A stretch of DNA of 64,000 bases from Halopseudomonas xiamenensis. GTDB taxonomy: Bacteria; Pseudomonadota; Gammaproteobacteria; Pseudomonadales; Pseudomonadaceae. Each line of letters opens with the position of its first letter. Within the stretch, counting starts at the first letter, position 1. A program made the position numbers and the translations under genes. Location of the stretch: positions 1 to 64,000 of the forward strand of contig NZ_JACLGO010000007.1 in the NCBI RefSeq assembly GCF_014219065.1. The letters run 5' to 3'. This document shows, piece by piece, positions 1 through 9,112 of the stretch. The notes under the pieces are model-generated. The model saw only the letters and a program-made list of their open reading frames with translations. It ran no database searches and was not told where the DNA came from.

Positions 1-77
1 CCTGAACCGCCGTATACGGAACCGTACGTACGGTGGTGTGAGAGGACGGCGGCTGTGAAGCCGCCTCCTACTCGATT
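1..77 (+). mobile_element. 3' end of a group II intron (domains V and VI)
   Basis: Positions 4-37 form a 34-nt hairpin of the domain V type. A lower stem pairs ACCGCCGTA with TACGGTGGT, a two-base bulge follows, and an upper stem carries a GAAC tetraloop at 19-22. The catalytic-triad position reads CGC (8-10). Positions 43-69 form a second GC-rich hairpin followed by ACTCGATT, which fits domain VI and the intron 3' end near 76-77. The intron-encoded reverse transcriptase/maturase would lie upstream, outside the window. The CGC triad suggests the class C or a related bacterial lineage (family knowledge, not tested). The exact 3' splice boundary is uncertain by one or two bases. Confidence 0.8.
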
Positions 78-354
78 CCAGGCGCTTCTTTTACCCCTCC
101 CTTCCTCCCTCCTCGCTGGTGCACTCCGTGCTTTGCTCTTTTGCCGCGCCGGCATCATGAGTGCGATGGATTTTCCATGAGCATCCAGCGTCAGGCCGAC
201 GATCAAAAGGGGATCGGGTCAATGTGATGCCGTCAGGTGCCAAGTTCCTGCCATGCAAGAGCTGTTGACGGCAGTAGAGTAGGGGCAGCGTACTCTGATA
301 GAGGAAGTAGTAGGAGGATAGCGAAGGCTGGGGTACTGCTTGGGAGAAAGCTCA

Positions 355-373
355 AGGGAGTGAGTCACTCCCT
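355..373 (+). terminator. Hairpin, possible terminator
   Basis: AGGGAGTGA (355-363) and TCACTCCCT (365-373) are a perfect inverted repeat, giving a GC-rich stem followed by a T-rich but interrupted tract. It could be a weak intrinsic terminator. No gene clearly ends here, so its role is unclear. Confidence 0.3.
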
Positions 374-787
374 CTTAATATTTCTTGTTTTTGTTTTATG
401 AGCTGTTTCTTGTTCTTGTCTTCGACGAACCCATTGGGTGGTCTAAAGCAAGCGGATTGCTTTGGATGCGCAGGAAACAGCAATAGTCGGATATGACATT
501 GGGTCCGGTGGGTTGCTTGGGCAACTTTTATTCTTCTCGGCTCCAACCGAACACCTGGTCCGATTGCTGGTACTTCCCATTCTCCAAAAAAAATCAGTTT
601 GCTGCACTCGCACGTTTTGTTGTTGTTATGTGTGGAGCTGAATCTTGTTTTTGTTATGGGGTCTTGCTGTGGTTTTTATTTTTGTTGTGCTCATAACAAA
701 GCAGATGTCGTGCCATGTTTTGTATTTCTTTTAGAATCAATAGGTTATGTAAAATTTGGAATCGTGCGGAAAAGGCGGCGAAGGGGA

Positions 788-870
788 GTGTTACCGTTTG
801 CCCCGTTAAAGTGTTACCGCTGGCTGCCAGGCGGGTAGCAATCGGCTGGGTAACAGCCGCGTGGTAACAC
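788..870. repeat. Cluster of GTGTTACC motifs, possible insertion-sequence end
   Basis: GTGTTACCG occurs at 788-796 and 811-819, and the inverse motif appears as GGGTAACAG (848-856) and GGTAACAC (863-870). Four related 7-8-mers in 83 bp, two in each orientation, resemble the multiple transposase-binding motifs at the ends of IS21-like elements. No transposase gene is present, so this is at most a remnant. Confidence 0.35.
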
Positions 871-930
871 TCGGTTCGTAGTCGGTGATGCTCGGCACCC
901 TGGCTGGCCAGGATGCCAAGCATGCTTCGA

Positions 931-2325
931 TCAGTTGGAGGGTACAGGTACCGCCGCTACGGTATCAGTGGCCGCACGCCGGCGCCTGAGCAGCAGTGCA
1001 CCCCATAGCAGGCCGAGCACGGCCGACAGCGCCGATCCCGCCAGCACACCCAGCTTGGCCGCACCGAGCAGATTGGGGTCGCTGAAGGCGAGCATGGCGA
1101 TGAAGATCGACATGGTGAAGCCTACCCCAGCGAACAGGCCGATCAGCCAGATACTGGCCCAACTGACACCTGCTGGCAAAGTGCACCAGCCCAGGCGGAC
1201 CACCAGCCAGCTCATGCCCACGATGCCCAGTGGTTTGCCGGCCAGCAGCGCCAGCATGATGCCGGTGGTGACCCAGAGTGCGCCGTCGACCGACAGATCC
1301 ATACCTTCCAGGCTGATGCCGGCATTGGCCAGCGCGAACAGCGGCATGATGCCGAACGCGACCCAGGGATGCAGGAGCGATTGCATCCGGACTACCGGCG
1401 GCAGCAGTTCGCGCTGGGCCAGGCGCAGCTGGCGGAGGTGCTCGCTCATGTGCTCGAGGTCCTTGCTGGTCGACGAAGCACGCCCGGTTAGTTCGCCGGC
1501 GAGGCGCGCCAGCATGTCCAGCGGTCGCTCGCGCATGCGGATCGGGATGACCGGGGTCATCAGACCCAGCGCCACACCCGCCAGGGTGGGGTGGGCGCCG
1601 GTCATCAACAGGCCGACCCAGAGTATTGCGCCGGGCAGGACATAGGCATAGGCGGTGCCGATACCCATCTGCTGCAGACCCAATACCAGCAGCAGGCCGG
1701 CGCCGGCCACCAGGAAGCCGCTGTAGTCCAGCCCGCCGGAGTAGAACAGGGCGATAATCAATACCGCGACGATGTCATCGATGATCGCCAGCGCCAGCAG
1801 GAATACCCGGACATTGGCTGGGATCGAGCGGCCCAGCAGGGCCAGCAGGCCGAGGGCGAAGGCGATATCGGTGGCGGTCGGCACTGCCCAGCCATCCTGG
1901 CGCGGGGCGGCGCCGTTGAACAGCAGATAGACGATCGCTGGCAGCATGACCCCGCCGAACGCCGCAGCGATCGGCAGCCCGGCCTGGCGCAGGTTGCGCA
2001 GCGAGCCTTCATGGATCTCGCGCCGCACCTCCATGCCGACCACCAGGAAGAACACCGTCATCAGCGCATCGTTGATCCAGAAGTGCAATGGTTGGGAGAA
2101 CGCCAGCTCACCCAGGCCGATCGACAGTGGCGTATGCCACAACGCATGGTAGGACGGTGCCCATGGGGAGTTGGCCCAGATCAGGGCCGTTGCGGCGGCG
2201 ATCAGCAGTATCACGCCGCTGGCGGCCTGGATATGGATGAAGCGTTCGAAGGTGGCCAGGGCACGTTCGGCCAGAAGTTGGACACGAGGCAGTGCCTGCC
2301 CGGAAGTATGGCGAGTCATGTTCAT
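931..2325 (-). CDS. nhaA: Na+/H+ antiporter NhaA
   Basis: Inner-membrane electrogenic antiporter that expels Na+ in exchange for protons, used for salt and alkaline-pH homeostasis. The 464-residue product has the NhaA hydrophobic pattern. It carries the transport aspartates in AIIDDI (Asp183-Asp184) and in [10 protein letters not shown] (Asp153), and the [20 protein letters not shown] helix. The start was placed at ATG 2325 (or 2319, two codons on), because the 40 residues encoded further upstream do not look like NhaA. The C-terminus has a basic cluster of five arginines and a short tail, making it longer than the roughly 390-residue E. coli protein. It is transcribed alone, in the same direction as the regulator that lies upstream of it. 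Confidence 0.93.
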   Translation of the reverse strand: MNMTRHTSGQALPRVQLLAERALATFERFIHIQAASGVILLIAAATALIWANSPWAPSYHALWHTPLSIGLGELAFSQPLHFWINDALMTVFFLVVGMEVRREIHEGSLRNLRQAGLPIAAAFGGVMLPAIVYLLFNGAAPRQDGWAVPTATDIAFALGLLALLGRSIPANVRVFLLALAIIDDIVAVLIIALFYSGGLDYSGFLVAGAGLLLVLGLQQMGIGTAYAYVLPGAILWVGLLMTGAHPTLAGVALGLMTPVIPIRMRERPLDMLARLAGELTGRASSTSKDLEHMSEHLRQLRLAQRELLPPVVRMQSLLHPWVAFGIMPLFALANAGISLEGMDLSVDGALWVTTGIMLALLAGKPLGIVGMSWLVVRLGWCTLPAGVSWASIWLIGLFAGVGFTMSIFIAMLAFSDPNLLGAAKLGVLAGSALSAVLGLLWGALLLRRRRAATDTVAAVPVPSN

Positions 2326-2475
2326 TTTCCCGGCACAGGCGGCCCGACCTGTGCAATGAACCTGCCCGCCCGCGATATTGCGGCGACACACCTTGGCTGC
2401 CGAGTATAGACGGTGCCGGCATCGGGTCCAACCCCATTGGACCAAAGTCCAGTATCGGACAGCGGAGGCGGTTTA

Positions 2476-3312
2476 TCAGCCCGCCGCCGAGCGTACGGTG
2501 CGCCGGACGCTATCGGCCAGCTGCAGCAGGCGCGGCAGGTAGTCCTGCTCCAGCACTTCGAGCGGTACGCGGGCCGCGTTGGTGCTGATGTTGATTGCGC
2601 CCAGCAGATCGCCATTGCCAGCGAACACTGGGGCTGCCACTGAGCGCAGCCCCAGGTCCAGCTCCTGATCGACGATGGAGTAGCCCTGCTGCCGGGTGCG
2701 GATGATCTCCGCGCGCAGTGCCTGGGTATCGGTCAGCGAATGGGGGGTATGCGCGTGCAGGGTGATCTGCGCCAGCCGCCGGTCCAGCTCGGCATCGCTC
2801 AACTGGGCCAGTAGCACCCGGCCCATGGAGGTATAGGCCGCCGGCAGGCGTGTGCCCACCGACAGGGTGATGGCCATCAGCCGATGGGGCGCCGCCGAGC
2901 GCACCACATAGACCACCTCGATACCATCCAGCACGCTGAGCGAGGAGGACTCGCCGATCTCGGCGGTGATGTCCTGCAGATAGTGCTGGATCACCGTGCG
3001 GTAGGTATTGGAAGTCTGGAACGCATGGCCCAGCTCCAGCACCCGTGGCGTCAGTTCGAAATAGCGTCCGCTGCGCCGCACATACCCCAGTGCATCCAGG
3101 GTCAGCAGGAAGCGGCGGGCCTTGGCCCGATCCATGTCCGTGCGGCTGGCCATCTCGGTCAGCGTCATGCGCGGATGCTCGGCATCGAAGGCGGTCAGGA
3201 TCTGCAGGCCGGAGGCCAGGGCGGCGACATAGTCGCGGTCGCCGGGTTGAAGTTTGTTGTCCAGGGCGGTCTCTCCCGATGGTGAATAGACGGATTCTAG
3301 CATTGTTCGCAT
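2476..3312 (-). CDS. IclR-family regulator of the 3-oxoadipate branch (PcaR/CatR-like)
   Basis: A 278-residue regulator with an N-terminal winged helix-turn-helix (about residues 28-90, MTLTEMASRTDMDRAKARRF) and the IclR effector domain ending in RSVAAPVFAGNGDLLGAINIST. Overall organisation and sequence match PcaR/PcaU/CatR-type activators that respond to 3-oxoadipate. It is divergent from catI, and a GTTCG-N5-CGAAC palindrome overlaps its own start codon (3305-3319), suggesting autoregulation. Two more sites of the same type precede catI and pcaD, so these are the likely targets. The start is uncertain: ATG 3312 and ATG 3303 both lack a good Shine-Dalgarno sequence. The effector is inferred from the family and neighbours. 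Confidence 0.85.
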   Translation of the reverse strand: MRTMLESVYSPSGETALDNKLQPGDRDYVAALASGLQILTAFDAEHPRMTLTEMASRTDMDRAKARRFLLTLDALGYVRRSGRYFELTPRVLELGHAFQTSNTYRTVIQHYLQDITAEIGESSSLSVLDGIEVVYVVRSAAPHRLMAITLSVGTRLPAAYTSMGRVLLAQLSDAELDRRLAQITLHAHTPHSLTDTQALRAEIIRTRQQGYSIVDQELDLGLRSVAAPVFAGNGDLLGAINISTNAARVPLEVLEQDYLPRLLQLADSVRRTVRSAAG

Positions 3313-3319
3313 GCCGAAC
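3305..3319. promoter_or_regulatory. IclR-type operator at the regulator's own start
   Basis: GTTCG-CATGC-CGAAC is a perfect 5-5-5 inverted repeat covering the ATG at 3310-3312. The same half-sites recur before catI and pcaD. Its position suggests that the regulator represses its own expression. Confidence 0.7.
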
Positions 3320-3355
3320 TTTGCAGCGTTATTTCGATTTCTACCAAGGCTGGTG

Positions 3356-3419
3356 TTGACGAGACAAAAACAATTGCGCCATTATGTTCGCATATAAAAC
3401 ATAAGTTCGTATAGCGAAC
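3356..3419 (+). promoter_or_regulatory. catI promoter region with tripartite operator
   Basis: GTTCG-TATAG-CGAAC (3405-3419) is a perfect 5-5-5 palindrome, and an extra GTTCG half-site lies exactly 19 bp upstream (3386-3390). A possible sigma-70 promoter (TTGACG 3356-3361, CATTAT 3380-3385, spacing 18) would place the operator at and just after the start site. The exact promoter is tentative. The operator geometry is identical to that before pcaD. Confidence 0.7.
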
Positions 3420-3449
3420 AAGGCTCAACTACCTCACTGGAGGCATCCG

Positions 3450-4265
3450 ATGGCTGAATTTCTCTCTCTCCGCGATGCGGTGAAGAACCACATCCAAGAT
3501 GGTGACACCGTCGCCATGGAAGGCTTCACCCACCTGATTCCATTCGCCGCCGGGCATGAAATCATCCGTCAGGAAAAACGCGACCTGACCCTGATCCGCA
3601 TGACCCCCGACCTGATCTATGACCAGATGATTGGTGCAGGCTGCGTGAAGAAACTGATCTTTTCCTGGGGTGGCAACCCCGGCGTGGGTTCATTGCATCG
3701 CATGCGTGACGCGGTACAGAAGGGCTGGCCGCGCAGTATCGAGCTGATCGAGCACAGCCATGCGGCCATGGCCAATGCCTATGAGGCCGGTGCCGCCGGC
3801 CTGCCGTTGGCGGTGTTGCGCGGCTATATCGGCAGTGACCTGCCCAAGGTCAATGAGCAGATCAAGTTCATCGAGTGCCCCTTTACCGGTGAGCGGCTGG
3901 CGGCGGTGCCGTCGGTACGCCCGGACGTGACGGTGATCCACGCCCAACGCGCCGACCGCAAGGGCAACGTGCTGGTGGAAGGCATTGTCGGCGTACAGAA
4001 GGAAGCCGTGCTGGCCGCCAAGCGCAGCATCGTCACCGTCGAAGAGATCGTCGATGACCTGGGCGCCTCGGTCAACGCCTGTGTCATTCCCGGCTGGGCG
4101 ATCACCGCCATCGCGGTGGCCGAGAAGGGCGCCGCGCCTTCCTACGCGCTGGGCTACTACGAGCGCGACAACGCCTTCTACAAGGAATGGGACGCCATTG
4201 CCCGGGACCGTGAGGCGTTCCAGGCCTGGCTGAAAGACAACGTATTCGAGAACGGAGCGGCCTGA
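3450..4265 (+). CDS. catI: 3-oxoadipate CoA-transferase subunit A
   Basis: Alpha subunit of the enzyme that transfers CoA from succinyl-CoA to 3-oxoadipate, the penultimate step of the beta-ketoadipate pathway. The 271-residue product belongs to the family I CoA-transferases and is the longer CatI-like form rather than the ~230-residue PcaI form. The GxGG-type loop appears as WGGNPGVGS. A GGAGG Shine-Dalgarno precedes the ATG. It heads the catI-catJ-catF operon: only one base separates it from catJ. A pca-type operator lies 30 bp upstream. The cat rather than pca symbol is chosen because the cluster serves catechol and contains no protocatechuate genes. Confidence 0.92.
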   Translation: MAEFLSLRDAVKNHIQDGDTVAMEGFTHLIPFAAGHEIIRQEKRDLTLIRMTPDLIYDQMIGAGCVKKLIFSWGGNPGVGSLHRMRDAVQKGWPRSIELIEHSHAAMANAYEAGAAGLPLAVLRGYIGSDLPKVNEQIKFIECPFTGERLAAVPSVRPDVTVIHAQRADRKGNVLVEGIVGVQKEAVLAAKRSIVTVEEIVDDLGASVNACVIPGWAITAIAVAEKGAAPSYALGYYERDNAFYKEWDAIARDREAFQAWLKDNVFENGAA

Positions 4266-4266
4266 G

Positions 4267-5040
4267 ATGACTATTGAATTCACCTCCTCGGAAATGATGA
4301 GCGTCACCGCGGCGCGCGCGCTGAACAACGACATGACCTGCTTCGTCGGCATTGGCCTGCCCAGTGAGGCGGCCAACCTGGCGCGCCTGACCCACGCTCC
4401 GGATATCACCCTGATCTACGAATCCGGCACACTGCAGACCAAGCCCGACGTGCTGCCGCTGTCGATCGGCGACGGCGAGCTGTGCGCCTCGGCGCTGACC
4501 ACGGTGTCGGTACCGGAAATGTTCCGCTACTGGCTGCAGGGCGGCCATATCAGCGTGGGCTTTCTCGGCACTGCGCAGATCGACCGCTATGCCAACCTCA
4601 ACACCACGCTGATCGGCGACTACCGCGACCCGCAGGTACGCCTGCCGGGTGGTGGCGGCGCGCCGGAGATCGCCACCAACGCCAGGGAAGTGTTCATCAC
4701 CGTCAAGCACTCCAAGCGCACCTTCGTCAAGGATGTGGACTTCATCACCACCGTCGGCTTCGGGCGTGCTGGCAAGGCTCGTGACAACGTACCCAATATC
4801 GGTCGTGGCCCGAGCGTGGTGATCACTGACCTGTGCATCCTCAAGCCGGATGAGCAGAGCAAGGAGCTGGTGGTGACCTCACTGCATCCGGGCGTGACCC
4901 GCGAGCAGGTGATCGAGGCTACCGGCTGGGAGATCCGCTTCGCCGAGTCCCTGGAGACCACCCCAGCGCCGACCGAGCAGGAACTGACCGTGCTGCGCGA
5001 ACTCAAGGCGCGTACCGCCGCCCATCACGCAGGCAACTGA
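4267..5040 (+). CDS. catJ: 3-oxoadipate CoA-transferase subunit B
   Basis: Beta subunit of the 3-oxoadipate:succinyl-CoA transferase. The 257-residue product carries the expected active-site glutamate that forms the glutamyl-CoA intermediate, in the motif YESGTLQ (Glu52). It also has the GGGGAPEIA glycine-rich segment. One base separates it from catI and nine from catF, so the three genes should be one transcript with subunits made in stoichiometric amounts. Confidence 0.92.
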   Translation: MTIEFTSSEMMSVTAARALNNDMTCFVGIGLPSEAANLARLTHAPDITLIYESGTLQTKPDVLPLSIGDGELCASALTTVSVPEMFRYWLQGGHISVGFLGTAQIDRYANLNTTLIGDYRDPQVRLPGGGGAPEIATNAREVFITVKHSKRTFVKDVDFITTVGFGRAGKARDNVPNIGRGPSVVITDLCILKPDEQSKELVVTSLHPGVTREQVIEATGWEIRFAESLETTPAPTEQELTVLRELKARTAAHHAGN

Positions 5041-5049
5041 GGAAGCGAC

Positions 5050-6252
<1,203 letters not shown>

Positions 6253-6265
6253 CCCCGTTACCTGG

Positions 6266-6320
6266 CAACCCCTGCACTCAGGGGTTGTCGAGCCCCTGCT
6301 CGACGACAAGTGACTTGTCG
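6266..6320. repeat. Three consecutive hairpins including palindromic repeat copy 1
   Basis: Three back-to-back stems follow catF. CAACCCCTG/CAGGGGTTG lies at 6266-6287 with a 4-nt loop, GTCGAGC/GCTCGAC at 6287-6304, and CGACAAG/CTTGTCG at 6304-6320. The middle part (6282-6309) is one of three ~28-bp copies of a REP-like element; the others lie at 55673-55700 and 61987-62014. No T-tract follows, so this is more likely an mRNA 3'-end or REP structure than a classical terminator. Confidence 0.75.
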
Positions 6321-6441
6321 CAGCAACTTGGGGAGGTCCCTTGCTGGGTTTTGGGTATTAAAATGCCTATATAAGCCTGTACTGTGTTCTTTTTAAGCAT
6401 TATATTGCCTTTTCGGCTCGAGCCAGAAAGGGCAGCAGACA

Positions 6442-6528
6442 ATGAACAGCATATCCTTCGGCAACTATGTCCCGATGATGCCACTCAACTTCCTGTCAGT
6501 GACCTTCAAGAGCCGGGAGCTGGCATGA
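6442..6528 (+). CDS. Possible 28-residue upstream peptide
   Basis: A short frame starting MNSISFGNYVPMMPLNFL ends with TGA overlapping the ATG of the next gene (ATGA at 6525-6528). It has a weak AAGGG ribosome site. The overlap suggests translational coupling to the HTH protein. The peptide resembles nothing I recognise and may not be made. Confidence 0.3.
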   Translation: MNSISFGNYVPMMPLNFLSVTFKSRELA

Positions 6529-6794
6529 AAAAACTGGAAAACCGGGCGGACGTCTTTGCCGATATCTACCGTCAGCTGGATGAGCGCAGCATCAGCCTGG
6601 GCGAAACCATACACCAATTGCGTACCCGCATCACCGGCCTGACCCAGGCCGACTTCGCCCGGATGTGCAAGATCTCCCTGCGCACACTGCGGCAACTGGA
6701 GCAGGACAACGGCAACCCCACCCTGGAAACCGTCAACAGTGTACTGCGCGCCTTTGGCATGCAGCTTGGCGTAGTGCCGTTGCGGCGGCGCTGA
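6525..6794 (+). CDS. Small Xre-type HTH protein (HipB-like)
   Basis: An 89-residue DNA-binding protein with a helix-turn-helix of the Xre/HipB type (about residues 35-80, LTQADFARMCKISLRTLRQLE). The start at ATG 6525 is chosen because GGGAG lies just upstream and the open frame above it does not look coding. HipB proteins are usually antitoxins cotranscribed with a HipA kinase, but no hipA follows. The next gene is fic, behind its own promoter. It could be an orphan antitoxin or a regulator of the island. Confidence 0.75.
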   Translation: MKKLENRADVFADIYRQLDERSISLGETIHQLRTRITGLTQADFARMCKISLRTLRQLEQDNGNPTLETVNSVLRAFGMQLGVVPLRRR

Positions 6795-6841
6795 GGCAGT
6801 ATGAAGAAGAGCTCTTTCACCGCATACCTGCGGCGAATAAC

Positions 6842-6878
6842 TTGTGCATGCGGAGATTGCGCCTCATAATCTCCGCAT
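6842..6878 (+). promoter_or_regulatory. fic promoter embedded in a perfect palindrome
   Basis: ATGCGGAGATT (6848-6858) and AATCTCCGCAT (6868-6878) form a perfect 11-bp inverted repeat with a 9-nt spacer. TTGTGC (6842-6847) and CATAAT (6865-6870), spaced 17 bp, form a plausible sigma-70 promoter inside it. The predicted transcription start falls on or next to the fic ATG at 6877, so the mRNA may be leaderless. The palindrome would block the promoter when bound. Confidence 0.6.
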
Positions 6879-8025
6879 GAATCGCGGTGATTATAAATAC
6901 ATCTGGCAGTCCAACGATTGGCCGAACTGGCACTACGACCTGGCAGCACTGGCTGGGCCTTTGGCAGAGGTCAGTCGCGCCCAGGGGCTGTTGATGGGGC
7001 GCCTGGCCGACGTTGGTATGGCGCTGCGTGATCAGGCGAGCCTCGCCGCACTCACCGATGACGTGGTCAAGACCAGCGAGATCGAGGGAGAGCAACTCAA
7101 TGTTGAATCTGTGCGCTCGTCCATCGCCTGCAGGCTGGGCGTAGACATCGGTACCCTGGCTCCGATCGATCGACATGTCGAAGGCGTGGTCGAAATGGTG
7201 CTGGATGCCACGGCCAACTGCCAGACACCGGTAACGCGGGAGCGTCTGCTCGGATGGCATGCTGCCCTGTTTCCCACCGGTTACTCTGGACTCTCCAGGA
7301 TCAAGGTTGGCGGCTGGCGCGACGATGCCAGCGGGCCGATGCAAGCGGTCTCCGGCCCCATCGGTCGCCAGCAGGTTCATTTCGAGGCGCCACCGGCCGA
7401 ACAGTTGGAGGCGGAAATCAGCCGCTTTCTTGACTGGTTCAATGGTGCGTCAGATGAACCTCTACTGATCAAGGCGGGGCTAGGCCATCTGTGGTTCGTC
7501 ACACTGCACCCGTTCGACGACGGCAATGGTCGTATTGCACGGGCCATCGGCGATCTGCTCCTGGCGCGCGCTGATGGCAGCCCACAACGCCTCTACAGCC
7601 TTTCGGCGCAGATCCAGCGCGAACGCAAGGCTTACTACGACACCCTGGAGCGGACCCAGAAAGGGACGATGAACGTCACCGAGTGGCTTGCCTGGTTCCT
7701 CGACACGCTCCATCGCGCCGTCGAACAGGCGCAGCACATACTCGACGCTGTGCTGACCAAGGCGCGATTCTGGCAGCGCTGGGCGACCACGCCACTGAAC
7801 GAGCGACAGCTGAAGGTGTTGAACAAGCTGCTCGACGGCTTTGAAGGCAAACTCACCAGCAGCAAGTGGGCGGTCATTGCCAAGTGCTCGTCCGACACAG
7901 CCCTGCGTGATATCAACGACCTGCTGGCGCGGGGTGTCCTGCGCAAGTCAGATGCGGGTGGGCGCAGCACAAGCTATGTGTTGGGTGATGCCCGAGATTG
8001 CGCTTTGGCAAAGGCAGGCCGATAA
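6877..8025 (+). CDS. Fic-domain protein, class II AMPylase with C-terminal wHTH
   Basis: A 382-residue Fic protein expected to transfer AMP from ATP to a protein side chain. The complete catalytic motif HPFDDGNGRIAR is at residues 211-222, with catalytic His211. An N-terminal inhibitory helix of the (S/T)xxxE(G/N) type is present as TSEIEG (66-71), which puts it in the self-inhibited class II. The N-terminal region looks like DUF4172, and the C-terminal ~100 residues resemble a winged helix that could bind DNA. The start at ATG 6877 is chosen from the family N-terminus (MNRGDYKYIWQ); a GTG at 6844 is in frame. No Shine-Dalgarno precedes 6877, consistent with leaderless expression. A DNA-binding tail and the palindrome at the start suggest autoregulation. 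The target is unknown. Confidence 0.88.
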   Translation: MNRGDYKYIWQSNDWPNWHYDLAALAGPLAEVSRAQGLLMGRLADVGMALRDQASLAALTDDVVKTSEIEGEQLNVESVRSSIACRLGVDIGTLAPIDRHVEGVVEMVLDATANCQTPVTRERLLGWHAALFPTGYSGLSRIKVGGWRDDASGPMQAVSGPIGRQQVHFEAPPAEQLEAEISRFLDWFNGASDEPLLIKAGLGHLWFVTLHPFDDGNGRIARAIGDLLLARADGSPQRLYSLSAQIQRERKAYYDTLERTQKGTMNVTEWLAWFLDTLHRAVEQAQHILDAVLTKARFWQRWATTPLNERQLKVLNKLLDGFEGKLTSSKWAVIAKCSSDTALRDINDLLARGVLRKSDAGGRSTSYVLGDARDCALAKAGR

Positions 8026-8050
8026 TCATATGGTGTATTTAAAACCATAT
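7998..8050 (+). promoter_or_regulatory. Promoter and operator of the Xre-RES pair
   Basis: TTGCGC (7998-8003) and GATAAT (8021-8026), with 17-bp spacing, form a likely sigma-70 promoter at the end of fic. ATATGGT (8028-8034) and ACCATAT (8044-8050) are a perfect inverted repeat with a 9-nt spacer over the predicted transcription start near 8033. This is the expected arrangement for repression by the antitoxin encoded immediately downstream. Confidence 0.65.
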
Positions 8051-8066
8051 AGTGAGGGTCGCAAAC

Positions 8067-8534
8067 ATGACTCAGCGCTACATACCTACGCCACCCGATA
8101 GCGACATCCAGCGCTCTGGCATCATCAGCACCGCCATTCTCACGGAACTGGGGTTGGGCACCAGCGCCCAGGAGCTGCATCAGGCCGTGGAGTTGGGCCT
8201 GACCTGGAGCACCTTCCAGAAGTTGATGGACATCGTCAGTCACAACAAGAAACAGCTCTCAGCCATCCTGCACATCCCGCCCGCCACACTGGACAGGCGA
8301 GCTAAGGGGGGGCGGTTCAGCACCGAAGAAAGTGACCGAATTGTACGGTACGCGAAGGTGCTGATTGCGGCTGAATCCTTGTTCGAGGGTGATAGGGCGG
8401 CGGCAATTCTCTGGCTCGAAACACCGGCGAAGGCACTGGGAGGAGAGCGCCCCAGCGACTTGATATCAACCAGTGTCGGTACGAACGCAGTGCTGGATCT
8501 TATTGGGCGAATTGAGCACGGAATCATCACCTGA
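8067..8534 (+). CDS. Antitoxin, Xre/MbcA/ParS type
   Basis: A 155-residue antitoxin of the Xre-RES family. An N-terminal HTH-like region (LSAILHIPPATLDRRAKGG) is followed by the MbcA/ParS C-terminal toxin-binding domain, with a pattern like ESLFEGDRAAAILWLETPAKALGG. It should bind and neutralise the RES enzyme encoded next, and repress the shared promoter. The ATG at 8067 was chosen over GTG 8052 because GAGGG lies at the right distance. Its stop codon overlaps the toxin start by one base (TGATG), which couples their translation. Confidence 0.9.
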   Translation: MTQRYIPTPPDSDIQRSGIISTAILTELGLGTSAQELHQAVELGLTWSTFQKLMDIVSHNKKQLSAILHIPPATLDRRAKGGRFSTEESDRIVRYAKVLIAAESLFEGDRAAAILWLETPAKALGGERPSDLISTSVGTNAVLDLIGRIEHGIIT

Positions 8535-9007
8535 TGAGCGAGGTTGCTACCTACTATCGAATTGTAAAAAGGCAGTATGTGGATGATGCCTTCTCAGGCG
8601 ACGGCTCAATGAAGTTCGGTGGTCGGTGGAATCCCAAGGGCGTGCCCTGCGTATACGCGGCCGGTAGTGCTTCGCTTGCCACGCTGGAGACGCTGGTTCA
8701 CCTGCAGGCTACCGGGCCGTTGCCGACATTCATCCTGCTCACCATCGATGTGCCAGTAGCTGAGGTTCGCTATCTGGCCGAGAAGGATCTACCCAGCGAC
8801 TGGAGAGACGACCCGCCCCCGTTGAGCACAATGAGGCTGGGAAAGGGCTGGATAGATTCGGGTGACGGCGTTGCTCTGGTCATTCCCAGCACAATCATAC
8901 CCATCGAGAGAAATGTGATCCTCAACGTGAGCCATCCGGCGTTCAAGGGTTGCTTGGGATCAGTCAAGCCTGCACCGTTTGAGCTGGACCAGCGTCTGCT
9001 CAAGTGA
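8534..9007 (+). CDS. RES-domain toxin (NAD+-degrading)
   Basis: A 157-residue RES-domain protein. Family members degrade cellular NAD+ by phosphorolysis or hydrolysis, or ADP-ribosylate targets, and arrest growth. The three residues that name the family are visible: Arg31 in GGRWNP, Glu52 in TLETLVH and Ser119 in VIPSTIIP, with Asn131 in VILNVSH. The length is normal and the frame is intact, so the toxin is probably active. It is cotranscribed with the antitoxin before it. Confidence 0.9.
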   Translation: MSEVATYYRIVKRQYVDDAFSGDGSMKFGGRWNPKGVPCVYAAGSASLATLETLVHLQATGPLPTFILLTIDVPVAEVRYLAEKDLPSDWRDDPPPLSTMRLGKGWIDSGDGVALVIPSTIIPIERNVILNVSHPAFKGCLGSVKPAPFELDQRLLK

Positions 9008-9112
9008 TGGTTGGATAGACGTAACCGCCACCGAGCTGCGATCACATGCAGACATTCGTATCGGCGGGGAAAAAGGACTAACAATGGCAAGACCGGATTG
9101 GACACCGGCCAA

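Larger units (their letters stand above)
78..930. other. Gene-poor stretch between intron end and nhaA
   Basis: I see no convincing gene here. Open frames are short, lack ribosome binding sites and have unusual composition; the 493-838 part is T-rich and unlike the flanking coding DNA. The stretch holds a short hairpin (355-373) and a cluster of GTGTTACC-type motifs (788-870). It is probably the remains of mobile DNA beside the intron, but nothing can be named. Confidence 0.5.

Noticed and set aside
95-213. Minus-strand frame reading LIVGLTLDAHGKSIALMM, suggestive of a transposase fragment
   Set aside because: Too short, no ribosome site, and it runs into the intron sequence. The resemblance to a transposase could not be supported.
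493-838. Two overlapping open frames of 67 and 79 codons
   Set aside because: Cys/Phe-rich products, T-rich DNA and no ribosome site; not credible as genes.
6525-8025. HTH protein plus Fic as a two-gene toxin-antitoxin operon
   Set aside because: The two are separated by 82 bp with a promoter and palindrome of fic's own. The Fic protein already contains its inhibitory motif, so the HTH is not clearly its antitoxin.
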